Below, one piece after another: positions 48,200 to 60,434 of a stretch of 64,000 bases of DNA. Source of the DNA: Rostratula benghalensis (lineage: Eukaryota; Chordata; Aves; Charadriiformes; Rostratulidae); NCBI GenBank assembly GCA_013399305.1, contig VXAI01000341.1, forward strand, positions 124,001 to 188,000, written 5' to 3'. How positions within the stretch are numbered: position 1 is the first letter of the stretch; each line of letters begins with the position of its first letter. A program made the translations under genes and the position numbers. The notes below the pieces were generated by a model that was not told where the DNA came from, did not search any database, and saw only the letters and a list, made by a program, of their open reading frames with translations.

Positions 48200-49210
48200 A
48201 CCAGCTCCAGTGTAGATAAGTCTACACTGGGGGAGGGAATCATGGCAAAAAGGATCATCAAGAAGTTCTTTTTTTAGGTCATTTTGAAGCCAGGCAAAGT
48301 GGCTAGTCTATACCAGAAGCCAGCAGCTTGTAGGTGGGCTGCTGAGGTGGTGTGGGCAGAGCCACTCCCCTAGGCAGGAGACTTAAATGAGGTAGAAACA
48401 CACTGCGGCCATTTCCCTCACGCACTCCTATAAAGGAGGCATTTCAGAAGGCACTGAGCAAGCAAGCAATGAGTGGGTGTAAGCCAGAGTGCCACCTGGG
48501 AGCACCACCACAAGACACAGGGAGTGAGGAAAGGGATTGTAGGAAGGATCTGAAGCTCTGTCAACTTGACAGGTGAGTCCTGCTGGTGGGCACCATCCCC
48601 TTGGAAGGAACCTAGCTATGGTCTCCACCTGGAGGAAGGTCATGCTCTCAACCTCAACAGGAACAGAGGTGGGAACCCAGACACTGTTCTCACAGAAGCA
48701 TATAACTGTCCAGGTCACAGGCTGCAGGTAGTGCCAGACCTTTTACTGGTAATGGGTGGTAGCTATGAGAACTGCTGTTTAAGATGTGAACAGGTGAATG
48801 ATCTACCCAGCCTGGTAGCAGGGCTGAATGAGAAAGTCAAAAGGTTAAGTGCAGCCAAGGTCCAGGAGTCCCTGTATCCAGCCCCGATCAGGCTGAAGGC
48901 AGAAACCTAAATGAAAAGTTGTTGGTGACTCCTTCCTGAGGAGGGCAGAGGGGCCAATATGCCAAGTGGACCCTCCTCAGAGGGCAATCTGATGTCTTCC
49001 TGGAGCCTAGGTTAAGAAAATCACCAGGAAGCTTCCTGGCTTAGTATGGTCCTAAGACTAATATCCATTATTGATTTTCCATATAGGCACAGAGGAATCT
49101 GTAACTTGCAGTTCAACAGCAATAGAATGAAACTTCAGAATTTTGGGAGGGTTGGTAAGGGAATCTGGGGGACAGGTTATTTTTTCCTCACTCCTTCCAG
49201 TTGCAGGTAA
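48200..49210 (+). mobile_element. CR1 5' region with ORF1 (coiled-coil and SGNH-esterase-like)
   Basis: CR1 5' sequence, rarely kept in CR1 copies. A GC-richer leader (from roughly 48200-48430, start uncertain) is followed by an ORF1 remnant. The frame 48566-48910 holds YENCCLRCEQVNDLPSLVAG at residues 68-87, the Cys-rich, heptad-like segment typical of CR1 ORF1. After a frameshift, bases about 48917-48973 encode VVGDSFLRRAEGPICQVDP, which carries the GDS block of the SGNH-type esterase domain known in CR1 ORF1. ORF1 protein binds RNA and chaperones retrotransposition. This copy has stops and frameshifts. Confidence 0.82.
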
Positions 49211-49688
49211 TGACAAGTTCAAGAAGGACAGGGAATTGTTGGAGAGGGTACAGCAGAGGACTACAAAGATGATGAGGAGCCTGGAGCATCTCTCTTACAA
49301 GGAAAGGTGAGGGATTCAAGTCTTTTTAGTACAGAGAAGATTGATGGGAGGATCTGACCAACACCTATAAATACCTAAAAGGTGGGTGTCAGGAGGATGA
49401 GGCCAGTCTTTTTTCAGTGGTGCCCAGTGACAGACAAGATGTAACGGGCATGAACTTGAACATAAGAAGTTCCATCTAAACATGATGAGGAACTTCCTTA
49501 TTTTGAGGGGAGCAAAGCCCAGGAATAGGCTGCCCAGAGAGGTGGTGAAACCTCCGTCCCTGAAGATGTTCAAAACCTGCCTGCACGTGTTCTTGGACAA
49601 CCTGTTCTAGTTGGCAGAAGGATTGGACTAGATGATTTCCAGAGGACCCTTCCAACCCCACATCATTCTCTGATTCTATGTTTCTGAT
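49211..49688 (+). mobile_element. CR1 ORF2 C-terminus and 3' end joined to ORF1
   Basis: Straight after the ORF1 esterase block (...SSLLPVAGND) the sequence becomes the C-terminal part of ORF2 ([20 protein letters not shown], then LEHLSYKER and a stop). The rest of ORF1, the endonuclease and nearly the whole RT are absent, roughly 3 kb judged from the family. The joint near 49210 keeps a single reading frame across it. The 3' UTR ends at 49688 with 'cattctctgattctatg'. The element is a CR1 with both ends and a single large internal deletion. Confidence 0.85.
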
Positions 49689-52600
49689 TAATGTGAAATG
49701 AAAATTTTCTACTTGAAGCATATCTCCTAAGTAAGAACCACTAGGATATTCCCTATTCTTAGCGTCTTATAAAATTGCCCATTTAACATCAGCTTCTCCT
49801 ACTCTTCTTCTTACTGGATTGACAATATTCTCCAAAAAATTCAGACTTTGATATATAACTACAGGTTCTTCAGCATAATTTACTTCACATGCAGTGGTAG
49901 TCAAGATACCCTTATCACAAGTTAATTGCATGTTAAATTTAGCTTTAAATTATCAACTAGCAGCATTATTCACAGATTATTCGCTGTTTTGTCTATTGTA
50001 ACTCCACTGAAAACCAGAGGCAATACATCTCCTTACTACAGTAATTCATGGTATTTTGGCATTGGAGGGAGGGAACACACCTAAAAATAAGAAATACTTT
50101 GCAAAACAAAATTCAGAAATACTTGAGTAAATAATTTGATATTTTGTTTTGGTAACATGCAGTGTGTGTATATCAGTTCTTACTTTTACGGTTAATATTT
50201 CACAATGTAAAATTTCCAAGAAAATCCCTAAAATAGGAATTTGTCAAACAAGAACAGTCCTTGGATTCATGCAGCTTAAAGCAAGCTCTGAATAGTCAGA
50301 AATCAGCCCCAAAAATGAAATTTGGGCTTTGTAAAAATCAGTGCAGAATATGGCGTTCAGGAAACATTTAACCCAAAAATATTCTCTTATGAAATTATGA
50401 AAGAAGCTAAAAAGGCTGACACCACTGTCTCTTGGGTCATATTACAGTACAGATTTGTTTGGTTTTGTTTTTGTTTCTCCTCATCCTATACATCTCAAGT
50501 CCTGCAAGTACTAAATGACCTGTTAATACTCTTGAGGATTTGGTGCTCAAGTATTCACAGGGTTGGAGGTTGTGTATGTTACCCCTCTGGGATGCCTTGA
50601 CAGAGAAAGACATGAAGACCACTTCTACCTTTGGAAAAAGTGACAGTAACAGTGGGGTTTTCACTGACTGTCACCCATTGCTATGTTGTGTTTCATGGGA
50701 TGCTTGCAAAGTCAGGCCAAGTTTCTTCCTGCTCATGCTTCATCATTAGAAATAGCAGTTTCACAAGACTTGCCTTCCTTATAACAATAGGATTATGCAT
50801 ATAGAGAGGAGAGAAGTAGGCCCACTAATAAATCCTCAGTACAAGCCAAAACCTTGGCAGAATTTTGCACAGCATTTAATAAAAAAAGTTTTCTGGGTGG
50901 CAGTGGAAGTTGGTTGGAGTTTATTAATCCTCCCACCAAAAGTGCTAATAGCTGGTAAGGAAATTGTAGTATTTCTTCCTATTAGCATTCAGAACTCATC
51001 ACGTTGAAATTTTGGAGGAAGCGCCAGGACTGGAGGGCAGAAAAACTACTAGTAATAAATAGGCTGGAAAGGTGGGATAAATTTGGGACAAAGTAGCATT
51101 ACCCCCAGATGACATCAGAGTCTTAACTCCTTAGTTGCTTTCTGGTATGATTTAAATCAGCAGCAGAAGGTAAGTCTGCCATTTAGGTTCAAGCAGCATG
51201 GCTAGTACCCTCAGGCCCTAGTAGAGGTCATGTACTGAAATGCTTAGACAGACATAGGTTCTCAGCTCAAGATCAAAGAAATAGAACTCCTGTCATGAAA
51301 TGTCTCTCGGACATTATATTACAACCAGCTTGTGTGTTTGCCCGAACTGCTTCATGTCTAAGTGGGAAAGAGGGCATAACCTTTCAGCAAGGTGTGATGA
51401 AATGTGTGTTCCTTATGTTTTCAAGGCAGGTGGAAATCAAACATCAGCTGTGACCCCTAGTCCCCTGCAACTGTGCATCCTTCTTCCCCATGTCTCCTCC
51501 CCTTGGTCTAGGCTCACTCATCCAGCTGATAATGTGCTAAGTTGGCCACAGTGCCCAGATGTTATTTCAACAGCTTGGTTTGTGCAACTAAATATATACT
51601 TTAATGTTTATAATCTGAGCAGTAGGATTGATTTAACATCGGTGCAGGAACCTTAGCTTTCAGTTTTCATGAATTACGTGTATTTAAATTCCGAACCTTA
51701 ATGCTGTACTAACATAGGCATTTAATGACACAGCTCAGATGAATAGGCCAGCAAACTCCTAAAGTCTCAGAAGTTTTGGCTCTGTGAAAATCTCTTGCTG
51801 AAAAGTTCCATTTCCTGACTCAAATGCTGTGGGCTTGATCATGAATAGATAAGAAACAAAGAAGCAACAAGATCTCGTGAATATTTTGACAATTTTATGA
51901 CCACTGGCTTCATATATTATGCTCCTTGTATAGTCTAACAAAAGTTGACTAAAACCATATTATAATATTTATATCAAAACACAACTAAAGAAGGATGCAC
52001 GACAGAATCAAAGATATGACAGTAACGTAATATTTAACCCAGATTCTTTAAATGTTTTGGGCTTCTTTTCATAAATTGACCAAACCATGTAGACAGATCT
52101 GAAGATAGATGTCAGAAACATTCAAAACAGACTTGATCTGACAGTGGGTAGAGTTGTTACTGCTAATACATAGATACTAATGCCCTTCCTGCTGCTGAGA
52201 TGTGCCTTACTCCATCAGCAGACCTGTTGCTTTCAGCAGAGCTGCTGCAAGCATGAGGTTTTGCTGCATTCAAAGAGAGGGTTCACTAGGAAGGAGGATC
52301 ATGCCATGGCATTGAGGGCTTGTGACTGGGAAGGCTCAAGCCAACGCTATACAACCTGGTTTCCTGGTATGGGAAGACAGCCAGCTCCAGGGAGCTATTT
52401 GCAAGTCACTATTTAGTAGGACATTTACGTAGGAGTTAGACTCATAACAGCATACTCAAGATTGCTTTTTGCAGACAGGTATTTATCTCAAATACATGCA
52501 GAAAAAAATAAAGGAAGCCTAGTCCCCTGCAAGACACCACAGTTTTTTTCCTGGTGCTGCTTAACATGAACACCATATTCATGACTAAGGACCACATTGC

Positions 52601-55600
52601 CCAAGGTAGTTTTGTAACCAGCTCCTAATGATTTCAGAGGGAATGTCCAAGTGTAGTTGAGGATGTGGGAATAAATTCTCATCACCATCAGTATGGGCAT
52701 ATAGTCAGACCTATGTGAAGGCACAGAAACAATGGAATAATTTGTTTCATTCAGTCTGTACTGAAACTGGCATTTATACACTTCATAACTTCCAAGATAT
52801 TTAAAAGTAGTTGAAAAAAACAGTCACTTCAGTAATATAAGCACAATTTGCTAATTAGTTGTAATTATTTTTGGAAAATATTTGGTTCAGCACATTAATA
52901 GTAATTATATTTCCCCTTAAAATTTTGATCTAAGTATTTCCAGCTTTATCTCAAACTGCTCTAGACTTGCCTTTAAAAAGTAATTATTAATAGTTTCTTC
53001 TTTTTGGAAAAAAATGTAGTGGAATTGCAAATCCTTAAAACTGACTTAGTTTAAGAATTACTTTGTATTCAGCAAATATTAAAAAACAATCTTTTTCATC
53101 GAAAAAACAGCTTTCAAAGTTCAAAAATACATCAACTCAAGGTCTATGGTTTTGACAAGCTTTTATAATAGAAGTTATCTTATTATATTTTAAACTTGTA
53201 GCCACCAGGAACATCTAATCTTTCACAAAATAGATATATAAAGGGGTAAAATGGAAGAAGGAAAATATAACTCTTAAAAGGATAACAAACCTTCCAGCTT
53301 GAGGGTTAAGTATGGGTATTAGAAAGAATCCAATTAAAACTGAAAACATGGGTGTACTAAATTGCCCCGCTATAATAAATTCATTATGTATGGATAAAGG
53401 AAAACACAACAATTCAAAATAAATACATATGCTTCTTAAGTACAGTTGACTGTAAAAATAAAGTAGATTACTCTGAGTTCCAGACATGTTCTCAGTAGTC
53501 TAATGGATTTCGCTGGAGGTACCAGCACTGCTTGGGTAGGTGAGAGATGTGCAGTAGCAGCAATATATAATGGGATAACAAACATAAGATTTAAGCCTAA
53601 AAAGACAGGAAATAAGAATAGGAACCAGAGGTTTCTCACCATTAAACTTGAAAGACTATACCTTGTGTTTTCATGATTTTATAGCTGATTTAAATAATAA
53701 TTGAAAGTTAGCTTTTAGTTCCCCTGTCGTACCAGCTTGATGCAATAAGTGGGTTTTGGTTTTCCAGAATCTGGATCTCCTTATTTCAGCCTCTAGCCAA
53801 TCAAGTTTTCAAAGCAGCTTAACCCTGGTAGTTCCCCCAACAGCAAGCAGAGAAAGGAGAAGCCCTTTTGTTCCAGATACTATTACAAAGCCAGGGTTAT
53901 CTTTGCATTTCAGCTATATAGTCCAAACTCCAGCAAGAGACATAGTCAACCATAAGCTTAGTAAGGTTCATAAGGCTCAGACCTGCCTGTGGAATTGTAT
54001 ATGTTAATGTAAACTCATGGTTTTCAAACTACAAGACAAAAGACTGACTTTGAATGACCATTGTCATATTGGCAATGACCTCTCCTCAGCCTCAGGAGCT
54101 GGTCTTCCCAAGACTGGGAGGAAAATAGCTGCTGTTGGTTGAGTAAAAAGGACATGATATCAGAAAGACAGAGGAGCAGTATCAAGAGAAAAAATAAACC
54201 AAGTAAAAAGCAGCCAAAATGGCGGCAATCTCATGGCAACTATCTGCCATCTTTTCACCAAAAGGCTTTGGTTTGCTAAGAACAGGGCACAAAGTATTTG
54301 CGTGCAGGCAGTGTCAGAGGGCAGACTTAGATAATGTTTGGGATTGTGCAAAGAAGTGGATTCATCAGGGTCTGGAGCATTTTTAAATAGAAAATCTAGA
54401 ATGAGTGCTGTTATTTCAGAGTACTCACTCTGTGCCATTATTTCAGGGTATTTCTCACTCACAGAGTCAAGATTCCCAGGAGCTATGAAAGGTAATCATG
54501 CAGTTCTTGAGTGATTGGAAATGTCATTATAATATAAAATGACAAAAACTTATTCCCCATCACTTTTTAAACTGCCTGGACAGATGTTCCTTATCAGCCT
54601 CTTGAATAATACAAGGACCATAATACAGGCACTGCTAACTGTTGTTAGTCTAATTACTACTTAAAAGCAACAATGGGAACAAGCAAACTTTTGCTTTAAA
54701 AAAAAAGTTGCTGGAGATTGCTGGCCAAGTTGAGCAGAGGGGTATTCAAAAAAAAACCAAACAACAAAATGAGGTAAAAAAATCTTTTATTCTCTGCATA
54801 GTAGATGGTGTAGAAGATAAACAGCATTGTTCAGAGATTACCATTGCCTTTGAAAGAAAGGGCTAAGACAAAAGCATGGTACAAATGAGGATCTGAATGC
54901 CAGTGAAAGGACCTCTAAAATCCTTTCATGCTCACAGCAAGGAATAGCCTGAAAAACAAGGAAGAGAGAGGGTCCAGATGTGTTGCAAAACACCTATCAC
55001 TCTGGTCTTGTGTCTCCTTGGGATTTTCATCTGCTGGGTACAACCATCTTTCCAAGGCTGCCTGAAGAATGGAGCTTGGCATGATAATAGAGCTGGTCCT
55101 GTGAAATTCTGCTTGTGCAGCATTGCTCCTTGGATTTTTGCAAAATACTCAGTTCAGATATTCTCAATTCCCATTTATACCAGCCAAACCTAACTTCAAA
55201 AAAAGGAAAGATTTAAGGCAAAAGCTGGCATGACACAGGTCCTCACCTTATAATTCTTACAAATCTGAGGCCATAGTGATCATCTCCCTTTAATTTTTCT
55301 ACTTACCTTTTCCACACTCCACTGTCTGATCACCATTACCAGGTATTTACTTTATTTTGAAGAGGACAAACTAAAAACTACTTGACTCCAACTTGGACCC
55401 AGATTTTTGTTGCTGTACCTGCTTTGCTGCTCTCTCCCTTCGTTTCCCAGATTAGCTTTGTAGGAACAAAAGAAAATGCAAATAAGGAAAGCTTTGTACA
55501 ATCAGGTCTGCAAATTATTACATGCAGTGCATTTTATCTGTTATCCAAAAGCCATTACCATTGGTGGGCTAAGTCATAACTTGGGCTCCCTCTAATTCTT

Positions 55601-56702
55601 ATAGGGAAGACAACCGTTCTTTCACTGTGCTAATCCTCAAATTCCCCCTCAGGAAGCCCAGGAATGGATAGCACGGGGAATTAATTTCCCTGTCTGAGCA
55701 AATGGGGTTCTGTACCACTTTTAGCCAAGTGCAAAGCCAAAGATGGCAGGATCACCTAAACTTGCACTAGGGAAAAAAGATGAAATGCCTCTAAGCTGAA
55801 GACATGTTGGATAAAACCAGCCAGCCTTCAAACCATTAAGGCTGAAACAGAAGTTGTCAAAATCTTTGTTCCCACCTAAACAATGTCTTCACACGAGGTG
55901 AGGTTCTGCCCTGCAATCTTTGGGGATGGTCATAAACTCTGATAAATGCTGGTGAGATTAGGATCATCTAATTCCTGCTAAATTATATAAGTGAAAATGG
56001 AATAGAATAGAAAAGTACTATCTACAAATAAAAATATAATAAAAATATAATTCCTTCAAGAAATAATTCCCATACTAACCCAAACCTGGTCTTCCCTTGC
56101 TATCATAGCAGCACTGATTTCTTCCATCTAGATCACGTCTCTCTTGTCACAAGCCTGTGGAAAAGAGCAGGCCTCCCCAAAGGGGAAACAAAGAAGAAAA
56201 CCAGGAATCCTTCTACCAACACAAGTTGAAACATGAATTACCAATTTAGGGTATAGTCAGACAATGCTCCATTTTTATTTCCATGGGAATGGAGCATGAA
56301 TAAGTACTACATATACACCCCAACTGAAATAAGCCTTATGGAAAAGGAATGATGATATGTTTTAGAAAGTGACTGCAAAATAGTAAAACAAGCAGGTATC
56401 ATTGCAGACTTTTTACAAGGGAAACATACTACTTAACTTGAGATGATATTTCTGTGGGAGGGTAATGTATTATCATATAGGTATGCTTATAGATGCATTT
56501 ATACTGTCTCATTCCTTCAGGTGTCTTTCTTTGATGAATTATTGTTAGGCTAACTCTTGATGTGTTTTTATTTCTACTCATTTTTAGAAAGCCCTCAAAT
56601 TGTAACAGTCTGAAGTGGTTTCTCTCCCTCATAAATAACTCATTCATAGAAAATTGCAACTTCCATCAACCCAATGTGGTTAATGAGTTTGCTTATAGTC
56701 AG
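49689..56702. other. No gene or recognised repeat
   Basis: 7 kb of AT-rich DNA where I can name no repeat. ORFs of up to 118 codons (51300-51656 forward) have no recognisable motif and no codon pattern that stands out. Confidence 0.45.
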
Positions 56703-56980
56703 TGTCCACCTCTCCCTATAGGTGTGACCCCTCTATGCTTTTTTACTTCAAACTCTCCAACAGGACAAATAACAAAATTACCTGACCTTGGTTGTTATAG
56801 CAATAAGTATAAGTAAGGGTCTCCTTGCGTACCATTCTTTAGAATAATCAGGTCTTAACACCGAGAGAACGAACAGTTTTCTGAACAACATACTGTTAAT
56901 TTCAGAGTTTAGTTAGTTAGAAGAGGCTCAACTAAAAAATTAAAATTGTAAACCAGAAAATTGCTTCTCTTTCACCACAG
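56703..56980 (-). mobile_element. ERVL-like LTR 5' part, second in tandem
   Basis: On the reverse strand this matches the first ~290 bp of the LTR at 41300: 'gcaattttctgg', 'gcctcttctaactaact', 'ctctgaaattaacag', 'aagacctgattattcta', then 'ggggtcacacctatag' at the end. The 3' two thirds are missing. It begins where the preceding LTR fragment ends. Confidence 0.75.
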
Positions 56981-57445
56981 ACCAGGAGGAAAATTTTAAA
57001 TAGACTTCTGAGTTTAGAAAACACTAAGTTACTCCAGTAAAATATTAATAATGCATTGAAAAGGAAATAACAAAATAGATACAACATATACAAAACATAC
57101 CAAGCTCCCAGAGGGATGGCGCTGGGGAAGTTCCAGAATATACTTAGAAACGAGATTCCAGAACATTCTTGACCAGGATAAAATACAGAAGAACACAGAA
57201 TCCCCATGAGACACAACAGAAGGTGTGGTGGGTGGAACCATAGCTTTTATACTGAGCATGGCAGATGAGCTGGAATACCCTATTGGTCAGTTTGGGTCAC
57301 CTGACCTGTCTACAATTCACCACAGGTGTGTCTCTTCCACAGATTGAACACCCATGTCAGCTGACCCTGATTACCACAGAAACAAGTCTAATCAAGAGCC
57401 TCTCTCAGTGACCAGAAAGTTGGTTTTGCTCTACCCTAAATCAAG
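56981..57445 (-). mobile_element. ERVL-like LTR, first in tandem
   Basis: Reverse-strand LTR fragment. From its 5' side it has the complement of 'gaaagttggttttgctctacc' near 57435, the complement of 'cagtttgggtcacctgac' (57288-57305), a TATA region at 57244-57251, and a T-rich 3' part that runs directly into the next LTR fragment. It is diverged from the 41.3-kb LTR in the 5' part, which suggests a related subfamily. The 3' terminus is not clearly preserved. Confidence 0.7.
57244..57251 (-). promoter_or_regulatory. TATA box of the tandem LTR
   Basis: The reverse strand reads TATAAAAG within 'gctcagtataaaagct', the same promoter block as in the LTR at 41.6 kb. Confidence 0.5.
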
Positions 57446-58989
57446 GCTATCTGGTTAAGCTTACTAATGGCTTCATAAATGCCTTTTTAAGGTTTCTTTA
57501 TTGGTTTTCTCAAGATATTCACTTAGCATGTAAAGGACGTGAAATAGTACTGCAACATTTAAGCAACTGATTGCATCATAGAAAGTATTAGTTTAGAATG
57601 TATCCATGAAATTTGCTAGCAACCTGCATACTAAAATATTTGCATTAATTGTTTCTTGAAAATTTTCAAGTTAGAAACAATTTGGTAATAAACAGACTGT
57701 GTATACTTCATGAAGGAAAATAAGACACAAATTCATTAATAAATTATTCACAAGCTCTGATCTCACGTGTGTTAAGAGCTGGCAAAAAGTCCATGGCAAA
57801 GGGTAATTCTAAATAACAGCACATGAAACAGAGAGGCATTATCAGGTAGCACAAGGTTATTGGCAGGTTCTGACTTAGTTAACACCCTCATTAAAGATCC
57901 TAAGGCAGGAGTAAACAGAAATATAATGAAATCTGCTAATAGTTTGGAGCAACTTAGCATGCCAGCATCCAAGAAAGGGGAATTATACAAAAGAAATGAG
58001 ATGCAGGGATGTAAAATAAAGTAACACACTGCACAGTAAAAATCAAATGTAGAAAAATATTTCATGCATGCTTAAAAGGAGAACCACAGGTATATATCAG
58101 ATTATTTTTCCATCAATTGCTATGCACTGATAATCAGAGTAGCTCCATAAAAATCAGCAGAACCATCAGTGAAGACTGAAGAAAGCATAGACCTGTTGGT
58201 GATGAGCACCATTTGGTGGCAAATAGAGCAAAATGAGGTCTTTGCTGTTGCATGGTGAGGTCCATCATTTGTGTTGTAGAGAGGTAGCAGCTCTTCTGAC
58301 AACCTACATCATCCTGTGTAAGCCACCCCATTGATTATACTATCAGTGATTTTAAAAATCTGAAAAATTATAATATGAAGTGTTTAGAGTTAAGGGGGGG
58401 GGGGGGGGGGGTGAATAAAACCAAAGGAATTTTCGTAAACCTGTAGACTTGAAATGATGCAGCTAAAGGTGGTAGATTAGTGAATGACTCACAGAATGTT
58501 ACTTGCCCTGGCTGTCCCACACCACGTACTGAGAAAAACACTAGGGCTGTGGCCTTAAAGTGCTGTTTCTCCTGCTGTTTTAATTAGAAGCCATTCATGT
58601 TTTATTTAAATAGCTTCAATCAATGTGTATCTGTTTTATTTTTCAGTTAAACCCTGCTGCATAATAAGCCTCACCTGCAAATTGTTCTGCATTGTTAGTA
58701 AGTGACCGCCTTTGAGTATTGTAAACTTTTTGTAGTTGTTTTACACAATAGGGAAATATTTCTTGATAGCAGAGTAATCATTGATGTGATAACACAACGG
58801 TACTGTGTTTATTTTGAATACAGAATTCATCTCATACAGTGGTTTTTGGTGTCTTTGCTGTTTGATGCCCTATAAGTTGTTTTAGTGGTGGAAGTAGAGT
58901 GGAGAAGACGCCTGCTTTGATTCTTTAAAAGTGGATTGAGGACAAACGGGGATGATCGATCATCTTAGCTGTTCTTGATGTGGACAGAA
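57446..58989. other. No gene; contains an 18-G tract
   Basis: Unique-looking AT-rich DNA apart from an uninterrupted run of 18 G at 58394-58411. The longest ORFs (97 codons reverse at 57772-58065) are featureless. Confidence 0.5.
58394..58411 (+). repeat. G18 homopolymer
   Basis: Eighteen consecutive G in an otherwise AT-rich neighbourhood. The tract can form G-quadruplexes, is prone to length change, and may be miscounted in assembly. Confidence 0.9.
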
Positions 58990-59570
58990 CTTGCTGATGC
59001 TATTCCTAAAAACTGTGCCCTAGGAGTTATACTGTTCAGCATATTTATAACAATTGGTCCCTTTTCAGGCTGTTTAAAGTGGAAAAGTCAAAAAAACGTT
59101 TGTCAGGCTAGTGAAAACAAAGGTTGACTAAAGATTTACAAAATTATTTTTGAGTATGGAGAAGCTAGGTAATAAAATGGCAGATGAAACCTGGTAGAAG
59201 CAAATGTAAAGTGATGCACCTTGGAAAAGGTGATCCAAGGCTCATGAACAAAATAAGGCCTGAGTTGGCTGTAACTGTCAGGAGAAAGACCATGAAAACA
59301 TCAACTTAGTGTTTGAAAACGCGGAATAAAATTGTTTTAGAGAACAGAGAGAGAACAAACAGAAAATACTGTTAAACCCTGGTACAAAACCATAGCTTTT
59401 CCCCATTTTGAAAACTGCATGCTGTTCTGGCCCCTTCACTAGCAAACAAAATATGATGAAAAAGTGAGAGGAGAGAGACAAAGATAACACAAGGTGTGGG
59501 ATAGTTTCTCCATGATAAATGAGCAAGCAGGCTATGACTTTTACTATGAGTCAGATTTGATTGAAAGGAG
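58990..59570 (+). mobile_element. Ancient CR1-like LINE ORF2 fragment
   Basis: A highly decayed element recognisable only by translated blocks in the correct order for CR1-group ORF2. These are LGVILFSIFI (about 59025, the 'GPVLFNIFIND' region), KCKVMHLGKGDPRL (about 59205-59246), WYKTIAFPHFENCMLFWP (about 59380-59433, the 'LYKS-VRPHLEYC-QFW' region) and ERRQGSLWG (about 59565). Stops and frameshifts lie between them. No 3' tail is recognisable. It is much older than the other CR1 copies here. Confidence 0.65.
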
Positions 59571-59726
59571 ACAGGGTAGTCTCTGGGGACCACAATGCTA
59601 GGAGAAACTAGATGCAGAAGAAACCCTGGTTGATGGGCTGCAGCCTCTTTAAGGTTTTGCCAGGGTTGTTTTTGAGGGTGGTCAGCATCTGTATGGCCTC
59701 AAGGGAGAAATAGATTGTGCTGCAGA

Positions 59727-59815
59727 AATCACAGAATGATAAGGTGTTGGAAGTGATCTCTGGGATCATCTAGTCCAACCCCCCTGCCAGAGCAGGTCCA
59801 CGTAGAGCAGATTTC
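59727..59815 (-). mobile_element. CR1 LINE 3' end, very short
   Basis: Reverse-strand CR1 terminus: 'aatcacagaatgataagg', 'gggatcatctagtcc', 'aacccccctgccagagc'. Only about 90 bp remain. It faces the CR1 at 60.05 kb in the opposite orientation, with about 230 bp of non-CR1 sequence between. Confidence 0.88.
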
Positions 59816-60048
59816 ACAGGCAATTCCAGAGAGCATTACTAAATGTGGAAAAAAACCCTCCATGTGTAATTGAGAAAGTCCCTGAAATTAAAATGGTTGG
59901 AAGAGTACTTGGGAGAAAGTACCATGGATACTCACGTTCTTGTAGTTCCTCCCTAGGTATAGGCTTAGAGGTACAGCTGGAATGTGGACATGGAGGTGTA
60001 AGTTGTTTGCATCCAGAACATGAACCATATGTTGATTTTAAATCTTCT

Positions 60049-60434
60049 GAAAGGCTCAAAGACCTGTGGCTCTTTAGCCTGGAGAAGAGAAGGCTGAGGG
60101 AAAACCTTATCTATGTTTACAAGTACCTGAAGGGTGGGTTGAAGGAGGATGGAGCCAGACTTTTCAGTGGTTTCCAGTGATAGGATGAGGGACAACAGGT
60201 ACAACTTGGAACATAGGAGGTTCCATTCAAATATGAGAAAAAACTTCTTTCCGGGGAGGGTGACAGAGCACTGGAAGAGGCTGCCCAGGGAGGTAGTGGA
60301 ATCCCCTTCCCTGGAAGTTTTCCAGACCTACCTATATGCAGTCCTGAGTAATGTGTCCTAGGCAATGCTGCTTTGGCAGGGGAGTTGGACTAGATGATCT
60401 CTAGAGGTCTCTTCCAACTCTGAAATTCTATGAT
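60049..60434 (+). mobile_element. CR1 LINE 3' end, same subfamily as copies A and B
   Basis: 5'-truncated CR1 starting in the ORF2 C-terminus ([18 protein letters not shown]). A one-base loss near 60160 shifts the frame. The 3' UTR 'ctaggcaatgctgctttg' and 'gttggactagatgatctc' matches copies A and B almost exactly, and it ends 'aaattctatgat'. The upstream non-CR1 segment of the composite repeat is not present here, since the flank differs and truncation lies further 3'. Confidence 0.9.

Noticed and set aside
51300..51656. 118-codon forward ORF
   Set aside because: No motif. Composition is that of unselected sequence.
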